The position numbers and the translations under genes were made by a program. A stretch of DNA of 29,825 nucleotides, taken from the IMG/VR virus record IMGVR_UViG_3300042898_004942, positions 1 to 29,825 of that record; one strand, given 5' to 3'. The stretch is from a virus. The stretch's first letter is position 1; every line of letters starts with the position of its first letter. The notes under the pieces are model-generated. The model was given only the letters and a program-made list of their open reading frames with translations, had not been told where the DNA came from and did not search any database. Positions 6,318 through 14,140 of this stretch are shown here, in pieces.

Positions 6318-6703
6318 ATTTCAATTTGTATTTCTTGAGAATTTATATAATCCACTGAGACTTGTCCCGGCTTCATATCTGATGATTTTTTAACAAATTT
6401 TGATTTACAATATACTACATTTACTATATCCTTTGCTTTAGAGTTCTTAGCTGCTAAATGGGCAACCTTCTTAATAGTCTCTAGTGTTGGTAGTTTATCA
6501 TTAACTCTAATAAGAACATGACTTCCAGGAAACCCCTTAGCATGAAACCACAAATCATCATCATTAGCCATATTAATAGATAAGTGATCATTAGAAACGG
6601 CATCTTTACCAATTAATACTATAAAATCATCAACAATAACAGTCTTTATATTAGGAAATTTGTCTTTACTAGATTCAAAATGTTTAAAACTTAATATTTT
6701 CAT
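6314..6703 (-). CDS. Stand-alone NFACT-R domain protein (RqcH/NEMF-like RNA-binding domain)
   Basis: This 129-residue protein is essentially one NFACT-R (DUF814) domain. The signature DLWFHAKGFPGSHVLIR (residues 50-66), the LAAKNSKAK stretch (83-91) and the VVYCKSKFVKK...GQV strand pattern (96-115) are all present. In RqcH, Rqc2/NEMF and FbpA this domain sits at the C-terminus and contacts tRNA and the 50S/60S subunit during rescue of obstructed large subunits. The NFACT-N, helix-hairpin-helix and coiled-coil parts are missing here, so template-free alanine tailing as done by RqcH is not expected without a partner. The N-terminus MKILSFKHFESS resembles the MKxLKxF leaders of neighbouring genes. 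It lies upstream of the peptidase, on the tmRNA strand. Confidence 0.9.
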   Translation of the reverse strand: MKILSFKHFESSKDKFPNIKTVIVDDFIVLIGKDAVSNDHLSINMANDDDLWFHAKGFPGSHVLIRVNDKLPTLETIKKVAHLAAKNSKAKDIVNVVYCKSKFVKKSSDMKPGQVSVDYINSQEIQIEI

Positions 6704-6730
6704 AATGTATATATTATATCTGAATAAGAT

Positions 6731-6774
6731 AAAAACAAAAAAACCCTCCAGATGGAGGGTTTTTTTGTTTTTTT
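6731..6774 (-). terminator. Strong terminator after the capsid gene
   Basis: CCCTCC, 4-base loop, GGAGGG (6744-6759) is flanked by long A and T runs; on the minus strand the stem is followed by TTTTTTTGTTTTT. It lies just beyond the capsid stop at 6786. The mirrored A/T flanks could let it work in both directions. Confidence 0.9.
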
Positions 6775-6785
6775 AGAACTAATGA

Positions 6786-8549
6786 TTAGTTCAAATATTG
6801 AGCATTGTCAGTAACAACAATAGTCATATATTGCTTCTGAGGGAAGAATCCAACATCAGCAAGTGCGTATCTTGAACGTAACAACATTCTTGGAGCGAAA
6901 GTCGCTTCAGAAATTACACTGATAGACTGAGCCATCAAGTAAGGTACGAAGATAAGACCTGGTTGATCTGGGTTATTCTTTCTTCCTAAAAGGATTCTGT
7001 TATCATTATATCTCATATAAGGATCAACATAGATAGAAATATCACCGATTTGACCAACTGGGTACAATTGACCTTGACCAGATAATTTAGATTTAACTGG
7101 GTTAATTGTGTAACCAGCAATATCCATAAGAGCTGCAGCGATACCTCCGTTTGTTACTGCGAATTGTGCAGGACCAACACGACCTTCTGTTGCGATGTAG
7201 TTAGAAGCGTGAACCATCTTAGTGATCAACTTACGTTGAACCGCGTGTGTAGTTTCACCACCTGCCATAGTATTAACATAAGCTGTGTTTAAATCGAAAA
7301 TAGTTGAAGCTGTTGATGTTGATAAAGCATTACCAAGTCCAAGTGGAGCTGTTGATCTGTTTAAAGTACCTAAAGTAAATAATTTTTCAACAATTTGTCT
7401 TGAAATAGTTTGAGAAAGTTCATTAACAAGGATTGACTCCATTTTCTGAACGATATCCATACCTGTATTAGCCTTAATATCTTCAATCTCTGTTCTTCTA
7501 AGTGCAGTAGAAACTTCAATTGTACCTACTTGTACTGTTTTAGAAGAAACTTTTGGTCCAATAATACCAGCGTAAGATTGGTCGTCTGCAAGACGATTCA
7601 TTGGATAATCTCCAGAAGAACTGTCTGCAGTCCAATTAGCTGAGAAACCTGGAAGGTGATCTTCAAGAGCCGATACTAACTCGATTCCACTAGATGTAGG
7701 AACTACTGAAAAAGTACCAATCAATCTAATTTGAGCAGTAATAGCTGCAGTCGGTGAAAAAGTATTCAATTTTGGATCAAATACATATGGTGCCATAGCA
7801 TAGCTAGTTGTGTGAGAACCACTAACTGCGTTAGCTTGACGGTAAGCTTTGAACATTGGGAAACCATCAACACGAGAGAAACCTAAGAATTCAGCCTGAC
7901 CTGCTCTACCTGTTGAAAGAGCGTCGATAGTTGCCTCAGATCCAGCAGCAGTATAGAAAGTCGCATCAGCAATTGATGGACCATTAGTTATTGTAGATGC
8001 AGTACCAAGCGAGCAAAATACTCTACCTCCTCTAATACCACCTTGTGTTAAAGTACCACCAGCTAAAGTAACTTTAGCTTCAAGAGCAGTCATTGCAGTT
8101 GTTAAACCTGTACCAGCAACAATTTTGAAAACTTGTGGTCTACCCATTGTTCCAGTCATATCTAAATCATCATACTGGAAATCAATATAAAGTAAATCGA
8201 TTTTTGGACCTGGAGTTGGCTTAACAGCAACAAGGTCAAGACCGATTGTTTGAGCTGCGATTTTCATAGCTACTGGAAGAAGGTTTTGACCTAAGTCTCC
8301 TGATCCAGCAACACCTGAATTACTTGAGAATGGTGTGCCAGTTAAAGCACCTGCTAATGTAGAAGGAACTGCTGAAACAACACCACCCATACCTGCTGTA
8401 GTTGCGTTAGCGTAAGCATTTTCATTGATTGAATGATATTCTGCCATTTCTGACATCCACTCCACCTTATCAACAGAAACACCCATGTTTTCCAAAACTG
8501 GACCCCACTTCTTAACCGCTTTTTGTTTGTCTATTCTAATGTGTGACAT
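6786..8549 (-). CDS. Major capsid protein, T4 gp23-like
   Basis: This 587-residue protein builds the phage head. QNLLPVAMKIAAQTIGLDLVAV (about 88-109) resembles the gp23 region following the processed N-terminus, and IYVDPYMRYND near residue 505 with SEATFAPRMLLRSRYAL resembles the conserved gp23 C-terminus. SINE/NAYANAT at 40-49 fits a gp21-type (I/L-x-E) site, so cleavage after E43 would give the mature protein. The gene follows the protease-scaffold gene by 37 bases in the T4 order 20-21-22-23 and ends at a strong terminator, as expected for abundant expression. Its leader is A-rich (AAAATAAAATT before ATG) with no Shine-Dalgarno, typical of Bacteroidota translation starts. G/C content is visibly higher than in its neighbours. 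Confidence 0.95.
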   Translation of the reverse strand: MSHIRIDKQKAVKKWGPVLENMGVSVDKVEWMSEMAEYHSINENAYANATTAGMGGVVSAVPSTLAGALTGTPFSSNSGVAGSGDLGQNLLPVAMKIAAQTIGLDLVAVKPTPGPKIDLLYIDFQYDDLDMTGTMGRPQVFKIVAGTGLTTAMTALEAKVTLAGGTLTQGGIRGGRVFCSLGTASTITNGPSIADATFYTAAGSEATIDALSTGRAGQAEFLGFSRVDGFPMFKAYRQANAVSGSHTTSYAMAPYVFDPKLNTFSPTAAITAQIRLIGTFSVVPTSSGIELVSALEDHLPGFSANWTADSSSGDYPMNRLADDQSYAGIIGPKVSSKTVQVGTIEVSTALRRTEIEDIKANTGMDIVQKMESILVNELSQTISRQIVEKLFTLGTLNRSTAPLGLGNALSTSTASTIFDLNTAYVNTMAGGETTHAVQRKLITKMVHASNYIATEGRVGPAQFAVTNGGIAAALMDIAGYTINPVKSKLSGQGQLYPVGQIGDISIYVDPYMRYNDNRILLGRKNNPDQPGLIFVPYLMAQSISVISEATFAPRMLLRSRYALADVGFFPQKQYMTIVVTDNAQYLN

Positions 8550-8586
8550 AATTTTATTTTTTTTGTTTTTTTTCTACTTATGTAGA

Positions 8587-10737
8587 TTAAATGTTTCTGA
8601 ATCTCTCCATAATCGCCTTTAATTCAGATTCGTTAATTTTGTCTTCTTGAATTAAGCTTTCATGTGAAACTAATTTCTTAGTCACTGATTCATTCTTCTT
8701 GAGATTTCTAGTCATCCAGAAATGTTCAACTTGTGATTCTGTTGTCATTACTTCTGATGGATAAAGTCTAGCTTGTGATAAGATAGATTTTCTAGCACTC
8801 TCATTTAATTGGTTCCAGATTGGCTTGATGTTTTCAGGCATCAATCTGATTACTCTTTCTTCAAGAGATTCGTTCTTTGCTGACAAAGCCTCAGAAATTA
8901 GTCTTAACACATCTTGTTGTGTAAAGAAACTTTTTTCGTTTATGTAAAGTTTAACAGTATCTTGCTCTTCTTTTACTAAAGAGTAGAAACTATCTACCTG
9001 AGATTTGTTTAAGAACTTTAAAAAATGTAGATCGGATGTTTCTGAAGCTTTACGTTTTTTAGCTTCTTCGATCAATTTATCAATAGATTTAGATAATTCT
9101 GTGTCTGAGTTACCTTCATAGGCAAACTCTTCTGATTCTTCTGATTCTTCTGATTCATAGTTATCAGATTCTTCTGATTCTTCTGATTCGTAGTTTTCTG
9201 ATTCTTCTGATTCTTCTGATTCATAGTTTTCCAATGCTGGAGTTTCATTTTCATCAGATTCTGATTCATCGTTCCAAGATTTAGTTTCTTCTTCCTCTTC
9301 TTCTTCATATGAATCAAATCCAGCTGCTGATAGAGAAGGTAACATTTCATCTCCTTCTTCTTCATTGCTTTCAAATAATTTCTTACTACCATTTAATTTT
9401 TCAACAATTAAACCTTGATAAGAAATTGATTTATCAAGACTTTCAGCGATATATTCTGAATAAGCGATGTTGTCATCAAGATTTTCAGCGATATATTCTG
9501 AGTAAGCGATATTTCCTTCAACATTCTCAGCTAAATATTCTGAGTAAGCGATTGAATTATCAAGATGTTCTGCTAGATATTCTGAATAAGTAATGTTTTT
9601 ATCAAGATTTTCAGCGATGTATTCAGAGTAAGCGATGTTTTTATCAAGATTTTCAGCGATGTACTCAGAGTAAGCGATATTTTTATCAAGATTTTCAGCG
9701 ATATATTCTGAATAAGTAATGTTTTTATCAAGATTTTCAGCGATGTACTCAGAGTAAGCGATGTTTTTATCAAGATTTTCTGCAACGTACTCAGAGTAAG
9801 CGATGTTTTTATCAAGATTTTCCGCAACGTACTCAGAATAGTTAATTGCCTTCTCAAGATTTTCAGATAGATAATCAGTATGTTTGATTAGTTTATCAGC
9901 TGTAGTTCTTAAAGAGTTGTTTTCATTTACAACTACTTGAACTTTCTCTGCTAAATAATCTAAATACTTAACCATTTGAACATTTGTCTCATTAAGAGAT
10001 TCATAATACTCAAGCAATTGTTCAAATTTCTTTGGATTCAAATTGCCTTTCTTTACAGCTGTTCTAACTTCCTTCTTAGTGGAAGCCAACTCATTAATAA
10101 GATATTTTGAATATTCTGTGAGTTGTGTTTTTGTCACCAAGTCATTAGTGTTCATATTAAAAAGTGAATTTATTTTGGACTCATCGGACATCTCATATAT
10201 CCTAAAGTTAGTGTTATTAGAGTAGTTTAATGACTCATTTAAAATTTTAACACTCATTTTAGCTGAAGCAAAACCAGGGTCTGCAACGATATCATAAGTG
10301 AATAATTTTTTTAATGTAACCGTACCATCAGCTTCTGTTATACCAGCTGCTCTTGAAGATACAAAAACTGGACAACCATCATTTACTAATGCTTTGGCTT
10401 CTTTACCCCAATAGGTATTTAATAATTTTATTTCACCCTCTACTCTATTACTTTCTTTAATAAAATTTGCTTTAGTAATAATATGAGAAGCTCTTGACAA
10501 TGAAGTATCAAAAACATCTGGGTGGTCAAATTCACCATAGACAACACCCATGGTTTGAATTCTTTCATTTAATTCTTCCAAGCAAGGTAGAAATCTATCA
10601 GCGGTATAAATTCTCTCATTACGATTCTTAACATCGAATTCAGTGAAAACACCACCTAATAAATACTTCTGATCTCCTTTATTCTCTTTAACCATAAGAG
10701 AATTTACTGAATTTTCAACAATTAAAACTTGTTTCAT
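8587..10737 (-). CDS. Prohead protease (gp21-like) fused to a repeat-containing scaffold-like region
   Basis: This 716-residue protein starts with a T4 gp21-like protease domain (about 1-170). FTEFDVKNRNERIY matches gp21 EVVNRNKRLY; GEFDHPD holds the catalytic His72; FVSSRAAG holds Ser127/Ser128; FTYDIVADPGFASA matches the VDAVWGPSAPDA region. T4 gp21 is only about 210 residues. Here about 540 more follow: a charged linker, ten 14-residue YSEYxAENLDKNIx units (300-439), an acidic zone (about 462-560) with three 11-residue NYESEESEESE units, and a helical end. This resembles a gp22-type core scaffold joined to its protease. Likely self-cleavage sites include ILNE/SLN (167-168), QLNE/SAR and KINE/SEL near the C-terminus. 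It sits between portal and capsid genes. Confidence 0.9.
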   Translation of the reverse strand: MKQVLIVENSVNSLMVKENKGDQKYLLGGVFTEFDVKNRNERIYTADRFLPCLEELNERIQTMGVVYGEFDHPDVFDTSLSRASHIITKANFIKESNRVEGEIKLLNTYWGKEAKALVNDGCPVFVSSRAAGITEADGTVTLKKLFTYDIVADPGFASAKMSVKILNESLNYSNNTNFRIYEMSDESKINSLFNMNTNDLVTKTQLTEYSKYLINELASTKKEVRTAVKKGNLNPKKFEQLLEYYESLNETNVQMVKYLDYLAEKVQVVVNENNSLRTTADKLIKHTDYLSENLEKAINYSEYVAENLDKNIAYSEYVAENLDKNIAYSEYIAENLDKNITYSEYIAENLDKNIAYSEYIAENLDKNIAYSEYIAENLDKNITYSEYLAEHLDNSIAYSEYLAENVEGNIAYSEYIAENLDDNIAYSEYIAESLDKSISYQGLIVEKLNGSKKLFESNEEEGDEMLPSLSAAGFDSYEEEEEEETKSWNDESESDENETPALENYESEESEESENYESEESEESDNYESEESEESEEFAYEGNSDTELSKSIDKLIEEAKKRKASETSDLHFLKFLNKSQVDSFYSLVKEEQDTVKLYINEKSFFTQQDVLRLISEALSAKNESLEERVIRLMPENIKPIWNQLNESARKSILSQARLYPSEVMTTESQVEHFWMTRNLKKNESVTKKLVSHESLIQEDKINESELKAIMERFRNI
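9130..9228 (-). repeat. Three 33-bp repeats encoding NYESEESEESE
   Basis: Three near-identical units lie at residues 504-536 of the protease-scaffold protein, within its acidic zone. The DNA copies differ by few bases, which suggests recent duplication. Confidence 0.85.
9421..9840 (-). repeat. Ten 42-bp repeats encoding YSEYIAENLDKNIA
   Basis: Ten consecutive 14-residue units occupy residues 300-439 of the protease-scaffold protein. A degenerate unit (HTDYLSENLEKAIN) precedes them and another (YQGLIVEKLNGS) follows. Fourteen residues equals two heptads, with Tyr, Ile/Val/Leu and Leu recurring at fixed places, so a long amphipathic helix or coiled coil is expected. Middle copies are nearly identical in DNA and outer ones are more diverged. 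Confidence 0.93.
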
Positions 10738-10889
10738 GAAATTAGGCCTTTATTTTAGTTATATATGAAGTTAAAAAACCTCAAAAAAATAAAGGTGGAT
10801 TTTTTATAGGAATTTAATTTATGTTGAGGTATATACAAATACGAAAGAATTAATTTTATATATATTACATAAAAATTTTACGGTTTTTT
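10738..10889. other. Divergent intergenic region
   Basis: 152 very AT-rich bases separate the protease-scaffold start (minus) from a plus-strand gene. Several TATATA-type strings occur on both strands (for example around 10760 and 10857), which could serve as promoters, but no exact TTAATATATAA and no clear hairpin is present. Confidence 0.4.
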
Positions 10890-11258
10890 ATGATTATTAC
10901 TAGGGAGTTAAAAATAAAAATTAATGAATTTAATTATCTATATTTTGAAAATTTAGGATATGATAATATATTTATAGGAGATGAAATATTAATACCTATT
11001 GAACTTCTATCAAAAGGGTCACATCGAAAAATAGAATGTAAATGTGATGGATGTGATATTAAAAAAGATGTAATTTTTAAAAATTACATTAAATATGGAA
11101 ATAAATGGGGAGAGTATTTTTGTAGGAAATGCTCAGAGTGTAAAAGAAAAGAAACACTCAAGAAAAGCTACGGATGTGAATATCCAATTCAAAATAAGAA
11201 AATTTTTAAAAAAATTAAAAAAACCATTTCAGAAAAGAAAAAGGTATATGAAAGTTGA
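10890..11258 (+). CDS. Zinc-finger protein, probable truncated homing-endonuclease-type protein
   Basis: This 122-residue protein has cysteine pairs in two groups (ECKCDGCD and FCRKCSECK), suggesting a treble-clef or zinc-ribbon fold. Then follows KKSYGCEYPIQNKKIFKKIKK, which fits the KYGVxNPxQxxEIxxKIKKT repeat seen in large phage-encoded mobile endonuclease-like proteins. Those proteins normally carry several such repeats and a C-terminal nuclease domain; here the frame stops after one repeat. It sits on the opposite strand between portal and protease genes, a common site for such insertions. It is most likely a remnant or a stand-alone DNA-binding part. The family link rests on motif memory alone. 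Confidence 0.6.
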   Translation: MIITRELKIKINEFNYLYFENLGYDNIFIGDEILIPIELLSKGSHRKIECKCDGCDIKKDVIFKNYIKYGNKWGEYFCRKCSECKRKETLKKSYGCEYPIQNKKIFKKIKKTISEKKKVYES

Positions 11259-11688
11259 TGTTAAATTAAATAATTTGCACAATCTTGAATGTTTTAGAAA
11301 CATACTAGAAAAGTATAGAGATTATAAGTCATTTTATAGAGAATTAAAAATAAACTCCGTGTTAGGAAACAAATCACAATTCGATATTAATGATATAAAT
11401 CCACCATTAATAGGCGGATTCGAGGATGATAGTTCAAGTTTTGGCACTTTTAGATTAAAAGATTCATCATTTTCAATTAGCTCGATGAGTTTTATTGTAG
11501 ATAAAGATTTAAATGTTATAAAAATATCATTAGATATTAGAATATTAGAAACACCAAATGGTAAAATACTATTAAGCTTATTAGAAATAGGACATACAAT
11601 AGATTTTAGAGCTGTTATACTACACTATGCTAATTATTATGAAATAACAGGATTTCAAGCCTGTAGTATCTCTAAACTAGTCGCTTAG
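11248..11688 (+). CDS. Hypothetical protein, possible inactive prohead-protease-like fold
   Basis: I choose the ATG at 11248 (MKVDVKLNNLHNL), giving 146 residues. An earlier in-frame ATG at 11095 would add 51 residues that are only a frame-shifted reading of the preceding gene. The middle, VIKISLDIRILETPNGKILLSLLEIG, resembles the LDTPxGKxxxxLLxxG stretch of gp21-type proteases. The place where their SSRG serine motif should follow reads TIDFRAVILHY, and no GExxHP histidine motif is seen. It may be a non-catalytic relative, but I would not press this. It overlaps the upstream gene by 11 bases and the convergent portal gene by 4. Confidence 0.6.
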   Translation: MKVDVKLNNLHNLECFRNILEKYRDYKSFYRELKINSVLGNKSQFDINDINPPLIGGFEDDSSSFGTFRLKDSSFSISSMSFIVDKDLNVIKISLDIRILETPNGKILLSLLEIGHTIDFRAVILHYANYYEITGFQACSISKLVA

Positions 11689-13388
11689 AACTCAAATTCC
11701 CCACCACCAGCTTCCCCACCAGCTTCTCCACCAGCTTCAGGAGCAGGAGTTTCAGCAGGAGCCTCAGCAGGAGCCTCAGGAGCTGCTTGAGCACCAGCCT
11801 CTCCTCCTACGTCACCACCAACATCTCCGCCTCCCTCAGCAGGAGCCGCATCAGATGATCCACCACCTGCAGAGTCTCTGATCCAGTATCTCTTATTCTC
11901 TTCCTTTTCCTCAGCTGATAACTTCAATACATTGTCTATAAGATAATCTATATGGAAATATGGAGTTCCATCAGCTTTTTGAATACCGGTATAGCTTCCT
12001 AAAATTTCTATCTTCTTAGACATATTTCCTAATTTCTTCCATTCATCAAATAACTGATTTGAAACAAAGTCAATATCTATTTGATTTAGAAAAACCTCAT
12101 CTTCTTTTAATTCTGGAAACTCAACCATCATTTGAAGTTTGAGTGGTTTTACAATGATCTCTTTAAAATTAGCCCTTATTCTATTAGTGAAATTCAAAAA
12201 CTTAGCCTCATCTCTAGTCATCTCAGCAGCATCAGTGAAAACATTTCCACCACCACTCTCACCTTCGAATCTCTGAACTGGAATTTTAGAAGCTCTTTTC
12301 AAAACATTATAAAACCACTTCAACATATCATCCTCATTCAAATTGTGACCTTGTGGAGAAACTAATTCCATATTAGGAGTTCCACCATCACCTTCTGGAA
12401 ACCAGATTTGTTTATTATAAGCCAGATGTTTCGAACCATTTATAGTAAGAGTTCCTAAAGAATCATCCCACTCTACTTCTTCGGAGTAATCATGTATTAA
12501 CTGACCAATTTGCTCTTCCGCTTTTTGACGGGATAGTCCCTTAACAGGAATTGTGAATTTTTGATAAACAGTAGCGTTTATAATATTGAACATTATTTTA
12601 CTCTGTTGTAAAATCTTTAACTGATTATAAGGTTTTATCAAACCTTCAACATATGATGTCTCGGAATAATCATTTTGTGTTGAATATGAAATAAAAACAA
12701 TTTGAGAGTCTAAAAATATTCTCCTCAATTGTGGATCTTCTGGAAATTGAATCCAGAGATGCCCAATTGATGGCTCAAATGCTGGAACTAAAGTTTCAGG
12801 TCTCAATCTATTAAAGTGTATAATATTTTTCTTTTTATCATCCCAAACAATCTCCATCGCAACATATCCATCAATTAGGAAATCTTTCATCAAATTCCAA
12901 GCGGAAACTGAATCTGAAAATCCATATCGATTATAAATCTGTTCAAAATATTCTTGATACTTATCTCTAATATCTGCGGAATAATCCGTAGATATATTTT
13001 TTGGCTTACAAAAATCTTTATCTGAATAAATTATAGATTCATCACAAAGTGTAGAAACGAAATCTCTAATTTCATCTTTAATAGAATATTCTCTTAATAT
13101 TCTTCTTTTATCAGAATATGATCTATCTAAATATGGAATAGATTTTCTATTTAAAACTGATGCTACTGCTCTTTTTGAGAAGAAGTCATACATGCTATTA
13201 CCCTGCATCGAATAGGGATCTTCATTTATACCGACGCCGACCTGATTACGCATAATCATATCATCGTAATTCATACCCCATGATGATAGATTTCTAAGAA
13301 TTCGACTAAAAAGTCCTCGGTTTTCTACACTACTACCGATATAAGGTGATCCAGATGTTTGGTTTAAAGGATTATAACTAGCTGCCAT
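11685..13388 (-). CDS. Portal vertex protein, T4 gp20-like
   Basis: This 567-residue protein forms the dodecameric DNA channel at the head vertex. IWFPEGDGGTPNMELVSPQGHNLNE (around residue 330) closely parallels gp20 IWFPEGEGGRG...LPGGxNLxE. It is followed by KWFYNVLKRASKIPVQRF, as in gp20 FxxKLYxALNIPxSRL. FNRLRPETLVPAFE and EMTRDEAKFLNFTNRIR also fit the family. The last 65 or so residues are an unusual Gly/Ala/Pro/Glu low-complexity tail (repeated GGEAGGEAG and APAEAPAE), absent from T4 gp20 and coded with much more G/C than the rest. A candidate late promoter lies 23 bases upstream. Confidence 0.93.
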   Translation of the reverse strand: MAASYNPLNQTSGSPYIGSSVENRGLFSRILRNLSSWGMNYDDMIMRNQVGVGINEDPYSMQGNSMYDFFSKRAVASVLNRKSIPYLDRSYSDKRRILREYSIKDEIRDFVSTLCDESIIYSDKDFCKPKNISTDYSADIRDKYQEYFEQIYNRYGFSDSVSAWNLMKDFLIDGYVAMEIVWDDKKKNIIHFNRLRPETLVPAFEPSIGHLWIQFPEDPQLRRIFLDSQIVFISYSTQNDYSETSYVEGLIKPYNQLKILQQSKIMFNIINATVYQKFTIPVKGLSRQKAEEQIGQLIHDYSEEVEWDDSLGTLTINGSKHLAYNKQIWFPEGDGGTPNMELVSPQGHNLNEDDMLKWFYNVLKRASKIPVQRFEGESGGGNVFTDAAEMTRDEAKFLNFTNRIRANFKEIIVKPLKLQMMVEFPELKEDEVFLNQIDIDFVSNQLFDEWKKLGNMSKKIEILGSYTGIQKADGTPYFHIDYLIDNVLKLSAEEKEENKRYWIRDSAGGGSSDAAPAEGGGDVGGDVGGEAGAQAAPEAPAEAPAETPAPEAGGEAGGEAGGGEFEF

Positions 13389-13411
13389 TAAAAAATTTAA
13401 AATTTTAGAAT

Positions 13412-13422
13412 TTATATATTAA
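13412..13422 (-). promoter_or_regulatory. Candidate late promoter motif TTAATATATAA
   Basis: On the minus strand this 11-mer ends 23 bases before the portal ATG at 13388. It matches the copies at 684, 6307, 15305, 22515 and 29625. Confidence 0.5.
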
Positions 13423-13445
13423 AATGTAGTCGGTCTAAAAAAATA

Positions 13446-14123
13446 TTATAAACTATCTCTTAATTTCTTAATGTGGCCACGTAGTACCTCATATTTTTCA
13501 GATATTTCATTTTTAATATCAAGAAACTCATCAAGTGTAGATAGAATAATTTCTTGATGTCTTTTATCTCTGGTTTTAATTTTAACCGACCAAATCTCAT
13601 ACAATTTAGATGGATCATATTTATTTTTTGGGTGTGCTGAATATAAAAATCTTGGTAATATCTCTAAATTAATTCTATGAACTAGTTTCAAATTGATCGA
13701 ATTATATTCAACAATAGCATATTCAAATCCATACTTTCTCAATTCATTATAGATTCCCTTAAAATCAACAGCTAAAGTTCGATTCTGCTCAAAATCTTTT
13801 TCAGATATAAATTTCTCAAAAATAGAAGATCTTACTCTTAATGGAATAAAATTAAAATTTAAACCATAAGTAATCATATAATTTTGATATTGTTTAAAAT
13901 CACAAACAAATACCGGAGAATATTTCATCCAATTTGACTTATCATCATAATGGAAATGATGGAAACCACCAATTTGTATATCAGAAATAGAGATTGCTCT
14001 ACAAAATTCGTCAGTTTTTGAGTATCTCTCGTACATGAAATTTGAATTATTATGAAAATAATCGACCAAATTCTCACCAAATACTAATTGACTTAATTTA
14101 ATTCTTTCTTCCAAAGCTGTCAT
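13446..14123 (-). CDS. Conserved-looking hypothetical protein beside the portal gene
   Basis: This 225-residue protein has a central segment, YSPVFVCDFKQYQNYMITYGLNFNFIPLRVRSSIF, with the pattern of a T4-like phage family (a short Gly-rich strand, a FPLV-like strand, GLNLHYLPPxxR, a helix) that I remember only as uncharacterised. The C-terminal 30 residues look coiled-coil (LDIKNEISEKYEVLRGHIKKLRD). Its place between portal and head-completion genes favours a head or neck role. The start codon is only 17 bases from the divergent gp4 start, so the promoter must overlap one or both coding regions or the mRNAs are nearly leaderless. Confidence 0.7.
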   Translation of the reverse strand: MTALEERIKLSQLVFGENLVDYFHNNSNFMYERYSKTDEFCRAISISDIQIGGFHHFHYDDKSNWMKYSPVFVCDFKQYQNYMITYGLNFNFIPLRVRSSIFEKFISEKDFEQNRTLAVDFKGIYNELRKYGFEYAIVEYNSINLKLVHRINLEILPRFLYSAHPKNKYDPSKLYEIWSVKIKTRDKRHQEIILSTLDEFLDIKNEISEKYEVLRGHIKKLRDSL

Positions 14124-14140
14124 AACATATATATAATATT
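14124..14140. promoter_or_regulatory. 17-bp divergent intergenic region
   Basis: AACATATATATAATATT is the whole space between two divergent ATG codons. TATATATAA-type strings read on both strands. If these are promoter boxes, both transcripts start at or inside the start codons. Confidence 0.35.

Noticed and set aside
8570-8586. Small hairpin CTAC-TTAT-GTAG after the protease-scaffold gene as a terminator
   Set aside because: The stem is only 4 bp and on the minus strand is followed by A residues, so it would not terminate; read-through to the capsid gene is expected.
9421-9840. CRISPR array
   Set aside because: Units are contiguous without unique spacers and stay in frame in a coding region.
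9072-9857. Several extra ORFs on both strands across the repeat zone
   Set aside because: They are shifted or antisense readings of the 42-bp and 33-bp repeats and have low-complexity Leu/Ile or Asn/Gln content.
11095-11247. Upstream start for the gene ending at 11688
   Set aside because: These 51 codons are only a shifted reading of the zinc-finger gene's basic C-terminus; the ATG at 11248 fits the gene spacing.
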